DNA of 64,000 bases, from assembly GCF_000215935.2 (NCBI RefSeq), contig NZ_AFNU02000003.1, forward strand, positions 186,001 through 250,000. Reading direction: 5' to 3'. Of the stretch, positions 16,898 to 24,967 are shown piece by piece; within the stretch, counting starts at the first letter, position 1, and each line of letters begins with the position of its first letter. Made by a program: the position numbers and the translations under genes. Origin of the DNA: Haloplasma contractile SSD-17B (GTDB lineage: Bacteria; Bacillota_I; Bacilli_A; Haloplasmatales; Haloplasmataceae). The notes beneath the pieces were generated by a model. It searched no databases and was not told the origin of the DNA. It saw nothing but the letters and a program-made list of their open reading frames with translations.

Positions 16898-16999
16898 TGT
16901 AAATCCTCCTATCACCAATATACTTCTATTATTTGTAATTATTTACCGTTATCTATCATTATATAATATATAGTACAAATTTTCATCATTATTTGAAAA

Positions 17000-18226
17000 T
17001 TATATGAATTCTTTTTCATCTTCTTCTTCATCAATTTCTTGTGATTGTTCCTTATTAAAGGTTACCATTTCATAATTCTCCTCAAATAAACTATCGAAGA
17101 AATAAATACTATTATGCATACTTATTGCAGACGAGTACTTAGGATGTCTAACTCCAAGCATACTTGGTCTCCTTACTGTTGAATGTTCACCAAATGTTTG
17201 CTTGATTAAATGCAGAAATCCTCTTACCTCAGTTGCGCCACCGATAAAAATGAACCTCTCAACCTTGGTCTTAACGCCTACCTCAAATAGATATTGCTTA
17301 ACAATACGCATAATTTCCATATAATTCGCTTCTACAATCTCTGCTATATCCTTTTCAGTAATGTATGTAGGTGCGTGATCACCATAATCTTTTTCATAAA
17401 TAACTTCATCACTCGCATTACCTACTCCACATACACCATGAGTTAGTTTAAATTCTTCAGCATCTTCGAAGTCTAGTTGCAGTTCATCTTTAATTGCTTG
17501 AGTAATAATATTACCACCTATTGAGAATTGTTCACTGAAAATGATGACTCCTTTTTCAAGAATGGTAATAGTCGTTGCTGTTTTGCCTATGTCCACCACA
17601 CAAGACATTTCTGTCATTTCCTCTGGTGAAAGTAGTGTATAAAGATAGGTAGCTACATTTGGCATAATATCAATTACATGGAGCCCAGCTTCTTCAACAG
17701 TTGTAATATGACTGATTATGACCTGTTTATCTAGTGTTAATAAATTCGCATTCATCGTAATTTCTCTACAAATTTCATTTAAAGGGAAAAATACATATTT
17801 TTTATTTTTACCAATTGAGAAATTAATTGGTATAATTGCAGATACTTCCTTCTTTCTTTTCTCAGAAGAAACTTGTTCAATTTCTTGCTCATAAATTTCA
17901 TTGAACATTTTTTTTATATCACTGCCTTTAACCCTACCATGATTTACCGTTACCGTATTTGAAATTGTCTTTGTGTCGAGCTCAATACTCGGTAAACTTA
18001 AAACAATCGAATTTAATTTTATGTTCAAAAATGATTCACACTTACCTTTTAACTTCTGTAAGTCAGCAATCACTTTTGCTTTATCACGTATAAAACCATG
18101 TTCAATTCCAGTTGATTTTATTTCATCAACAAATAAAATGTTTTGTCTCTCTCCTACAAATTCAGAAACCAATAGTTTAATTGTATTAGCACCTAAATCT
18201 AAAGAGGCATAGATATTTCTCTTCAT
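17000..18226 (-). CDS. ftsA: Cell division protein FtsA (actin-like Z-ring anchor)
   Basis: A 408-residue actin-fold ATPase. It has phosphate-1 motif SLDLGANTIKLLV, an SHS2 (1C) subdomain in the second fifth, phosphate-2 VVDIGKTATTITIL, and an adenosine motif FIGGATEVRGF. FtsA ties FtsZ filaments to the membrane and recruits later division proteins. The ATG at 18226 has AAGGTG seven bases upstream. One in-frame start six codons earlier lacks it. The oddity is the C-terminus, which ends in EIDEEEDEKEFI, a strongly acidic tail without an obvious basic amphipathic helix of the kind FtsA normally uses to bind membrane. Sequence similarity to classical FtsA is modest overall, but position before ftsZ supports the call. 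Confidence 0.9.
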   Translation of the reverse strand: MKRNIYASLDLGANTIKLLVSEFVGERQNILFVDEIKSTGIEHGFIRDKAKVIADLQKLKGKCESFLNIKLNSIVLSLPSIELDTKTISNTVTVNHGRVKGSDIKKMFNEIYEQEIEQVSSEKRKKEVSAIIPINFSIGKNKKYVFFPLNEICREITMNANLLTLDKQVIISHITTVEEAGLHVIDIMPNVATYLYTLLSPEEMTEMSCVVDIGKTATTITILEKGVIIFSEQFSIGGNIITQAIKDELQLDFEDAEEFKLTHGVCGVGNASDEVIYEKDYGDHAPTYITEKDIAEIVEANYMEIMRIVKQYLFEVGVKTKVERFIFIGGATEVRGFLHLIKQTFGEHSTVRRPSMLGVRHPKYSSAISMHNSIYFFDSLFEENYEMVTFNKEQSQEIDEEEDEKEFI

Positions 18227-18716
18227 TACGTCACCTTCTCTCATAACCGTTTCTCTTCTTCATACAAATAGTAATTTAAGCTTGTCCATTAAACTACTAT
18301 AGACCAATCTTAGACTTATTTAAATAAGTATTCAGCTTATCTAAAACGAATGAGTAATCGTTATCCAGTTTACAATATCGAGTTTTTACTCTAGTAAAAC
18401 TCTCATAGCTTAATCTTCTGTTTAAATGCTTAATATGACTTATGCAAAGGTTTAGTAGTTCCCAACTTAGTACTAAACGAAGCTTAGATTAGTCAAATTT
18501 ACATATTTTTGTATATAAGGCTATCATACTCTATTTTACTATATTTTAAATACAAAAAAAAGACATTTTTAAAAAAACAGCATTATTGTCAGTATTATTG
18601 AAAATCGTTAATTAGATCAACTATTTTATATTAATTAATAGATAAAAAAGTCATTATTAAGCCTTTTTTCAGTTTCTATAACCCATTGCAATAAGGTTTT
18701 AACAATACAAATGAAA
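18227..18716. other. Intergenic between divIB and ftsA
   Basis: No gene is visible in 490 bases. Bacillus carries ylxW, ylxX and sbp in this interval, and none is seen here. Two hairpins lie within it: GTTTAGTA...TACTAAAC near 18450-18478 and GAGTTTTTACT...AGTAAAACTC near 18380-18403. Neither has a T run. They could shape the ftsA leader RNA. Confidence 0.6.
18523..18550 (-). promoter_or_regulatory. Candidate promoter of ftsA-ftsZ
   Basis: On the minus strand TTTAAA (18550-18545), 16 bases, then TATGAT (18528-18523). It lies after the divIB hairpin and would give ftsAZ a long leader. The -35 is weak. Confidence 0.35.
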
Positions 18717-18746
18717 ATGACCCGATTTGAATTTAACCAGGTCATT
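18717..18746 (-). terminator. Hairpin at the end of divIB, possible weak terminator
   Basis: AATGACC (18717-18723) pairs with GGTCATT (18740-18746), and the second arm overlaps the divIB stop codon. The minus-strand tail is only moderately T-rich (TTCATTTG), so read-through into ftsA is possible. Confidence 0.5.
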
Positions 18747-19467
18747 ATTTAACTGTATCATATGGGGTAAAGTATGCACCTACTTCAAAGTCAAACACAC
18801 CATTTACCTCTCCATCATATGTAAGATAAATTTGATTTACCATATCTTTATAATAATTTAATTTGTGGATGGTATCAATTGTATAAATGATTTTATTACC
18901 ATCCGTCATATACGAGATGATTCGGTTCTTATTAAACTCATTAGGTGAATAAATTGTCTCAGAAATTTGACTAAGTGTATCCTTTCCAATTTTAGAAAAT
19001 TCATTTATAAAGGACTCAAGAAGCATGTCATTAAAATAAGCATTAACACCTGTGATGATGGAACCTTGACAAGATGTTAACGGACTCACTTGCTCCCTGT
19101 ATCCATTAGAAAATAATTGGAAATAGTTATTCTCTTCTTCTAAGCAACCTATAACTTTATGTTCTAAAACTTCGATCTTAATATCATTTGGGAATTGTTT
19201 AGTCATTGTAACCGACTGTATGACTGGATGCGACGTTACTAAAAACTCGATCTTGTGCTGATCAATCGCTAAGAATAATTGATCGTTATTCAGTCCCGAA
19301 TGTATAATTACATCTTCCTCAGATACATAGTAATTGCCCTCTACTAAAATAGTATCAACATACTTATAATCTGTAAAAAGATAAATTGTAACACCTAAGG
19401 CTACTATACTCAAAAGGGAATATAAACTAAATCGTTTCATTTTTCCTAGCACATGATATTCTGCCAT
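18745..19467 (-). CDS. divIB: Cell division protein DivIB/FtsQ
   Basis: A 240-residue bitopic membrane protein. A short cytoplasmic start is followed by one membrane helix (about 13-32). Next comes a POTRA domain (VDTILVEGNYYVSEEDVIIHSGL) and a beta domain, both outside. DivIB forms a complex with FtsL and DivIC that activates the septal synthase pair FtsW-PBP2B. Its place between murB and ftsA is the usual dcw position. AGGAG lies about ten bases before the ATG; an in-frame ATG nine codons on (MKRFSLYS) is the alternative start. Sequence conservation in this family is low, so the call leans on domain layout and position. Confidence 0.88.
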   Translation of the reverse strand: MAEYHVLGKMKRFSLYSLLSIVALGVTIYLFTDYKYVDTILVEGNYYVSEEDVIIHSGLNNDQLFLAIDQHKIEFLVTSHPVIQSVTMTKQFPNDIKIEVLEHKVIGCLEEENNYFQLFSNGYREQVSPLTSCQGSIITGVNAYFNDMLLESFINEFSKIGKDTLSQISETIYSPNEFNKNRIISYMTDGNKIIYTIDTIHKLNYYKDMVNQIYLTYDGEVNGVFDFEVGAYFTPYDTVK

Positions 19468-19515
19468 TTTTAATCTACTCCTATTACTACGTTCCTTTAT
19501 TAGTATAACATACTT

Positions 19516-20421
19516 TTAATCCCAATTAAAAAATTCTACTTCAGGTCTTAATTCATACCCTGTCTGCTTCTTGACTTTAGATATTGCTTGATCAATTAGA
19601 TCCTTGATATTTTCAGCAGTTGCACACCCTATATTAATAATAAAATTTGCGTGTTTCTTAGAAATTTCAGCACCACCAATTCGATAACCTCTTAATCCCG
19701 CTTTGTCGACTAACTCCCATGCATGAATCGAACCAAAATTTCTAAATGTACTACCTGCGCATGGAAAACGAAGTGGTTGCGACTCTAACCGTCTTTTCTT
19801 CCGATCGAGCAGTAGTTCCCTGATTTCTTCTTTATTCCCTTTATCGAGTGTTAATTCTGCTTCTATAATCGTCCATTCTGGATGTTTTGAGAAAATTGAA
19901 TCTCGATACCTAAATTTCAACTCTTCATTTTTCATCCATCTGAGTTGACCTTGTTCATCCAAAATTAATACCTGTGTTACTATGTCCTTCATTTCCATGT
20001 TGTAGGCTCCTGCGTTCATGTAAACAGCACCACCAACTGTACCTGGGATTCCTCCTACAAACTCAAGCCCTGTTAATTCAAGCTCTGCCATTTCATATGA
20101 TAAAGGAATAAGTGGGTAACCCGCACCGACGATAATTTTCTCTTTATCAACCTGGTAATACTTTAATCCATCTGTCTTAATAACAACGCCATCAAAGCGC
20201 CGATCTGACGCTAATGTATTTGAGCCTTTTCCTAGTATCTTATAAGATACATTATGTTCGTTAAGATAACTCAATAATTGCTTAAACTGTTGAACCCCCT
20301 CAGGCATAACGAGTACCTTGGCTTCACCACCGACATTAAAACTTGTATGCTTAGACAATGGTTCATTTATATAGACTTTATTAAACTCATTGATTCTTAG
20401 AAAATCCAAAACCTTATCCAA
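19516..20421 (-). CDS. murB: UDP-N-acetylenolpyruvoylglucosamine reductase MurB
   Basis: A 301-residue FAD enzyme that uses NADPH to reduce the enolpyruvyl group to UDP-MurNAc. FAD-binding motifs are GKGSNTLASD and GIPGTVGGAVYMNAGAY. The catalytic set is visible as YRDSIFSKH (Arg), the Ser of CAGSTFRN (proton donor) and the Glu of PEVEFF. It is the shorter type II form typical of Bacillota. The start at 20421 has GGGAGTGG upstream. It lies between murG and divIB, with gaps of only 24 and 48 bases, so all three are probably cotranscribed. Confidence 0.96.
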   Translation of the reverse strand: MDKVLDFLRINEFNKVYINEPLSKHTSFNVGGEAKVLVMPEGVQQFKQLLSYLNEHNVSYKILGKGSNTLASDRRFDGVVIKTDGLKYYQVDKEKIIVGAGYPLIPLSYEMAELELTGLEFVGGIPGTVGGAVYMNAGAYNMEMKDIVTQVLILDEQGQLRWMKNEELKFRYRDSIFSKHPEWTIIEAELTLDKGNKEEIRELLLDRKKRRLESQPLRFPCAGSTFRNFGSIHAWELVDKAGLRGYRIGGAEISKKHANFIINIGCATAENIKDLIDQAISKVKKQTGYELRPEVEFFNWD

Positions 20422-20445
20422 TTTACCACTCCCTCTCTACCCTTT

Positions 20446-21537
20446 TTAAGGTCTTATAGACTCAATTAATGCTATAAAGCGATCTAGTGAATCTGGAATC
20501 CCTATTTTTTTAGAATTAATTCGATATTTATTTAATGTTTCAGTATCCTCGAGCAGTTGATTGATACTCACGAGTAATCGTTCCGAATTTAAATCCGGCT
20601 CAGTAATCATCATAGCTGCCTTATTGTTAACTAAATCACTTGCATTTAATTCCTGGTGATTCGCTGTTACATATGGAGACGGAATTAATATAGCAGGAAT
20701 ACCAATTGCAGTAATTTCAGAGAGCGTAGTAGCCCCTGCACGACATACAATTAAACTACTTACTTTGTAAAGGTCAGGAAGGTTATATACAAAAGATTTA
20801 ATATGAAGTCTCTTGTTTGAAATGTATGCTGATAGTTCTTTAACAACACTGTCATAGTGACCTTTTCCTGTTATATATAAAACTTCATAATCCTTATGAT
20901 CAATTAAAGTAGGGATTGTCTTAATTATAGAGTCGTTTACATACTTCGCCCCGAGAGAACCACAAACGAATATAATTAGCTTTTTGTTTCGGTCAAATCC
21001 TAATTCTTCTTTTTTCGTATATGGACGATCTTTTACTATTTGTGCACGAGGATTACCTGTTAATACTACCCTGTCAGCCTTGAAATGTGGTTTTGAGGAT
21101 TCGAAACTGATAGCTATCTTTGTAACATACCGCGATAAAAACTTGTTTGTTAAACCTGGAATCGAGTTTTGTTCATGAATAATTGTTGGAATTTTTCGTT
21201 TACTCCCTGCATAAAGAACAGGCGCAGAAACATATCCACCGGTACCTATAATTAAGTCTGGTTTAAATGATACAATCATTTTTTTAGCTTTAAAGACAGC
21301 CTTTACGAACTCATAAACGGTAATAAAATTCTGTAACGTTACTCTTCGATAAAACCCTCTTATCTTTAACGATTTAAATGAAATGTCTTCCTTACTTGTT
21401 AATTCCTCTTCTAACGATCCCTCTTTTCCAATATACAAAATCTCAATGTCATCATATCGATTTTTTAATTCCTGTACAAGAGCAAGCGCTGGGTAAATAT
21501 GTCCCCCTGTCCCACCACCACTGATCATAATGCGCAT
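20446..21537 (-). CDS. murG: Lipid II synthase MurG (GlcNAc transferase)
   Basis: A 363-residue GT-B glycosyltransferase at the inner membrane face that adds GlcNAc from UDP-GlcNAc to lipid I. The N-terminal SGGGTGGHIYPALAL loop, HEQNSIPGLTNKFL and the C-terminal donor site VCRAGATTLSEI are diagnostic. I start at ATG 21537 (MRIMISGGG), six bases after AGGTG. A GTG three codons upstream overlaps that ribosome site. It follows spoVE/ftsW by 62 bases and precedes murB by 24. Confidence 0.96.
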   Translation of the reverse strand: MRIMISGGGTGGHIYPALALVQELKNRYDDIEILYIGKEGSLEEELTSKEDISFKSLKIRGFYRRVTLQNFITVYEFVKAVFKAKKMIVSFKPDLIIGTGGYVSAPVLYAGSKRKIPTIIHEQNSIPGLTNKFLSRYVTKIAISFESSKPHFKADRVVLTGNPRAQIVKDRPYTKKEELGFDRNKKLIIFVCGSLGAKYVNDSIIKTIPTLIDHKDYEVLYITGKGHYDSVVKELSAYISNKRLHIKSFVYNLPDLYKVSSLIVCRAGATTLSEITAIGIPAILIPSPYVTANHQELNASDLVNNKAAMMITEPDLNSERLLVSINQLLEDTETLNKYRINSKKIGIPDSLDRFIALIESIRP

Positions 21538-21599
21538 AACAGTCACCTCAAGAGTTTTCTTACTTATATTTCATTATACCACACCATATCTCACTGGTG

Positions 21600-22706
21600 C
21601 TATTCTAAATATACGTTTACTTTATCCCTGCTAATATTTAGTATAATACCAACTCCCAATAATGTTACAGTTAACGACGAACCTCCATAACTTAAAAATG
21701 GCAGAGTAACACCTGTTACAGGTAATAGACCAATAACAACACCGATATTGATAAATACTTGAATAAATATAATAGCAGTAATTCCTAAGGATAAAAATTT
21801 ACCAAATAAGTCTTTGGCCGATATACTGGTCTTTAAACACTCAATAAAAAACCAAGTATACAAACATATAATGATTGCAGCACCAATAAACCCCAGTTCC
21901 TCAACGGTAATTGCAAAAATAAAATCCGTTTGAGGTTCCGGTAAATAAAAATATTTTTGCCTACTATTAAAAAGGCCAACTCCAAATAAACCACCAGGCG
22001 CTATTGCATATAATGATTGAATGATTTGAAATCCAGCACCTAAGGGATCACTCCACGGATCAAGATAAGCAAATATTCGCTTCAACCTATATGGAGCTGA
22101 AATGATTAGTAAAGCAATTCCCCCCGCTCCCATTAATGCCATATAAAAAAAGTATTTGATATTAACGCCGGCTACAAATAAAATAATTACACAAGTAGCA
22201 ACAACAACCATACCTGTTCCAAAATCAGGTTGAAGCATGATTATTCCAAACACAAATAGAATCGTTGCAAGCAAAAATAAAATATACTTTGTTTTTTCAA
22301 CATCTTTATAATGATCGGATAAATATTTTGAAACCAATACTACAATTGCAATTTTCATAAATTCTGATGGTTGAATTGAAAAACTTCCGATCCCTATCCA
22401 ACTCCTAGCTCCACCACGAACCATACCAACCCCCGGTATCAGAACCAATATCAATAAAATTAATGTAACGACGAACAGTTTTGTTGCATGCTTCTTGTAG
22501 AGGCGATAATCAATATTAGCGACTAAAATCATTCCTAGGATTCCTGCACTAGCAAATATTAATTGTCTCCATAAATAAAATTGTCGATCATTAAATTTGT
22601 ACTCCGACCATATCATACTTGAGCTATAAACCATGATTGTCCCAATCGTTACTAATAATAGTGTAGTGAATAATATTTTAAGATTCATTCTCTTATTTTT
22701 CTCCAT
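21600..22706 (-). CDS. spoVE: SEDS-family peptidoglycan polymerase SpoVE/FtsW
   Basis: A 368-residue polytopic SEDS protein with about ten membrane helices. Family landmarks are SWIGIGSFSIQPSEFMK (with the SEDS loop), LQPDFGTGMV, YFYLPEPQTDFIFAITVEELGF and GLLPVTGVTLPFLSYGGSS. SEDS proteins polymerise glycan strands with a class B PBP partner. The position between murD and murG is that of Bacillus spoVE. FtsW activity for vegetative division is equally possible, since I see no second SEDS gene in the window. The ATG at 22706 is six bases after AGGTG. Upstream lies the large ABC insert, ended by a strong terminator, so spoVE needs its own promoter. Confidence 0.93.
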   Translation of the reverse strand: MEKNKRMNLKILFTTLLLVTIGTIMVYSSSMIWSEYKFNDRQFYLWRQLIFASAGILGMILVANIDYRLYKKHATKLFVVTLILLILVLIPGVGMVRGGARSWIGIGSFSIQPSEFMKIAIVVLVSKYLSDHYKDVEKTKYILFLLATILFVFGIIMLQPDFGTGMVVVATCVIILFVAGVNIKYFFYMALMGAGGIALLIISAPYRLKRIFAYLDPWSDPLGAGFQIIQSLYAIAPGGLFGVGLFNSRQKYFYLPEPQTDFIFAITVEELGFIGAAIIICLYTWFFIECLKTSISAKDLFGKFLSLGITAIIFIQVFINIGVVIGLLPVTGVTLPFLSYGGSSLTVTLLGVGIILNISRDKVNVYLE

Positions 22707-22967
22707 AAACAACACCTCAATTAATTATATTGACGTGCCCTAGACTTTAGTATCGTTCATACAAAAAAGATTTGATTTATCCTGATTATACGCATTTATA
22801 CTTCGTTCTGTTAGAGTGATAGCTCTTGCTGCACGATGCTATTATTTCTTAAACTCTATGTTTCTTAAAATAAAGCCACTGAAACAAAGTCTAAACTCAT
22901 ATTGAAAATAGAGCCTCTATTTTATAACTGTAAATAGTGATTAGTTTGCTAACTTAGCATTACACTT
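22707..22967. other. Intergenic upstream of spoVE
   Basis: No gene is seen. Because a strong terminator closes the upstream ABC unit, this stretch should contain the promoter of spoVE-murG-murB-divIB. I could not fix a convincing -35/-10 pair or a sigma-E-like site. Confidence 0.5.
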
Positions 22968-23016
22968 AAAATAAAAAATAAACGGTACTAGATCACATAC
23001 ACATCTAGTACCGTTT
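22968..23016 (-). terminator. Terminator closing the ABC/FG-GAP gene block
   Basis: AAACGGTACTAGAT (22980-22993) pairs perfectly over 14 bp with ATCTAGTACCGTTT (23003-23016) around a nine-base loop. The minus-strand tail is T-rich. It stands about 50 bases after the last permease gene and separates the block from spoVE. Confidence 0.93.
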
Positions 23017-23064
23017 TATAATCTCCAATGTAATGCTATTATTACATGTTTTACTGTAACAAAA

Positions 23065-24018
23065 CTATGATTTCGCGGCAATATCCATTTTATTAAATGT
23101 AATTGTAGCAACTAATAACATCAGTCCACTCAGTATCATTGAGAAAATCATTACTAAATTTTCTATAATGCGATCGATTCGTACAACTCTATAAACACTT
23201 AACCCTATATCAGGGTCAACTCTGTTAGTTACACTCAGACCAAAACGACTATAGAAACTTAGAAGTTCTAAAGATGAGCCTTCATCAAAGACATTAAATA
23301 AATGGCGAACGAAAAACATGAATGGATAGCCATCTACCATAGTAAATGGGAGAACATAGTTTAGAACACTAACATCATAATCACTAATTACACCGGTTAA
23401 ATAGTCTTTGAGAAAAATAGAAGTGGATGAAAGAATGATAATCAATCCACTAATCATTATGGATCGTTCAGTTCGTTTAATGATGACTACAAAGAATGAT
23501 AAAACACTTGTAATGATTAAAATGTGCCATCCCGCATAAAGAATTGCAGCAAAGACAATCTTAATGAGTACCTTTCCGTGGTTTTGGTAACCGAAAATGA
23601 ACAAGCCGTACGAGAAAAAGATATTAAAAATTGAGATTACTAGGAATGACATAAAGATTGCTATAAAAACTGAAAAGAAATAAGCACTTCTCGAAATTGG
23701 ATTTGTGACATGCGTCAGAAGAATACCATTTGAATCATTGGTACCAAAGTATTTAATCACTTCAATTAAGATAAATAACCAAAGAAGAAATCCAAGGGTT
23801 ACAAAATAGTAAGACTCTGTAAACGTCGTAATTTGGATTGTATCTTTAAATGAATTAATATTGTATCTATAGTGTGGTGAAATTGCAAACTTTTCTTCAT
23901 TCAAAATCTTAGAAACAAAATAGTAACCACTGCTTAGAATGATATTTAAGAAAATAAATAGATACATACGTACTGACTTGATGATTCGAAAGAAGAGGGT
24001 GAAGGCAAATTTAATCAC
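23065..24018 (-). CDS. ABC-2-type permease, A type, downstream module
   Basis: A 317-residue integral membrane protein with about six helices, resembling NosY-like ABC-2 permeases. The cytoplasmic loop NGILLTHVTNPISR, seen in similar form in all four permeases of this block, is the expected coupling region with the ATPase. Also shared are an extracytoplasmic DPD motif (VDPDIGLS) and the C-terminal KMDIA. It starts with GTG at 24018, overlapping the end of the ATPase gene by eight bases with GGTGGTG before it, so translation is probably coupled. Its paralogue is the permease at 32962-33912. The substrate is unknown. It may work as a mechanical transducer for the surface proteins and not as a pore. 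Confidence 0.85.
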   Translation of the reverse strand: MIKFAFTLFFRIIKSVRMYLFIFLNIILSSGYYFVSKILNEEKFAISPHYRYNINSFKDTIQITTFTESYYFVTLGFLLWLFILIEVIKYFGTNDSNGILLTHVTNPISRSAYFFSVFIAIFMSFLVISIFNIFFSYGLFIFGYQNHGKVLIKIVFAAILYAGWHILIITSVLSFFVVIIKRTERSIMISGLIIILSSTSIFLKDYLTGVISDYDVSVLNYVLPFTMVDGYPFMFFVRHLFNVFDEGSSLELLSFYSRFGLSVTNRVDPDIGLSVYRVVRIDRIIENLVMIFSMILSGLMLLVATITFNKMDIAAKS

Positions 24019-24955
24019 TGCTTACACCACCACGCCCATCACTATTAAAGTATTCAAACACCTCATAAAGTGACTCTTTTACCTGTTTCAATTCATCTAA
24101 CGTCACTCGTTCTTGATAACAGAACTGAACCACGGTCTTTTTAATTTCATCTGGTGTAGCTCCTGTTAATGTAAGAGGGTTCGTTTTATGAACAGCTATG
24201 CTTGTATTCATTTTAATGTAATCAATTAATTTAGAATCAGCTTGCGTTTTTACAGTAATTAACTTCTGTGTATTAATTTTATTAACAATATCTGTATACG
24301 AACCTTGCACAATTAAACGCCCTTTATTAATCATTATAATATCATCAACAATTTTTTCAAGCTCATATAGATTATGCGAGCATAGAATAACGGTGTTATT
24401 TTTACTAATAACTGCTTCTTTTATAAAGTTGAAGATTTCGTATCTAACTTTTGGGTCCAGGTTAGCTGTTGGTTCATCTAAAATAAGTATTTCAGGATCG
24501 CTTAATAACGCAGCTATAATTTGAACTTTCTTCTTCATCCCTGATGAAAAGGTCTTCATCTTTTTATACATATAATCGCCTAAACCAAATTCAGTTAAAT
24601 ATTGTCTGATTATTTTTCTAGCTCTAGATTGTTCAACTTTCGCAAGTACTGCCATTAGCATCAGATATTCATAGGGATCTTCATTAAATGGTAATGCATT
24701 TTTTTCACATACGTAACCTATCATTTTGTTTGCATGAATAGAACCTGCATCATCATGATCTACTTGAATTGTCCCTTCAGTTGGTTTTATAGCTCCAAGT
24801 ATTAACTTAACAAGCGTTGTCTTCCCCGCTCCGTTAGGACCAATCAAACCGTATACTTTACCGGCTGATAAAGAAAGTGATACATCGTTAACTGATTTAA
24901 TTTTTCCACGATTATAAAACTTTTTAAGATTTTCTATTTTAATAATTGAGTCCAT
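24011..24955 (-). CDS. ABC transporter ATPase, the only one in the block
   Basis: A 314-residue ATPase of the ABC-2/CcmA type. Walker A GPNGAGKTT is at 39-47, signature FSSGMKKKV near 136-144, Walker B ILILDEPTANLD, and the H-loop LCSHN. The Q-loop position reads IGYVCEKN, with Glu instead of Gln, as is common in this subfamily. An extra C-terminal domain of about 90 residues follows the core. The start is 12 bases after the stop of the A surface protein and its end overlaps the A permease, so it is the energising subunit of this operon. No second ATPase exists for the upstream module, so it may serve all four permeases. Confidence 0.93.
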   Translation of the reverse strand: MDSIIKIENLKKFYNRGKIKSVNDVSLSLSAGKVYGLIGPNGAGKTTLVKLILGAIKPTEGTIQVDHDDAGSIHANKMIGYVCEKNALPFNEDPYEYLMLMAVLAKVEQSRARKIIRQYLTEFGLGDYMYKKMKTFSSGMKKKVQIIAALLSDPEILILDEPTANLDPKVRYEIFNFIKEAVISKNNTVILCSHNLYELEKIVDDIIMINKGRLIVQGSYTDIVNKINTQKLITVKTQADSKLIDYIKMNTSIAVHKTNPLTLTGATPDEIKKTVVQFCYQERVTLDELKQVKESLYEVFEYFNSDGRGGVSSD

Positions 24956-24967
24956 ACTAGTCCCCCT

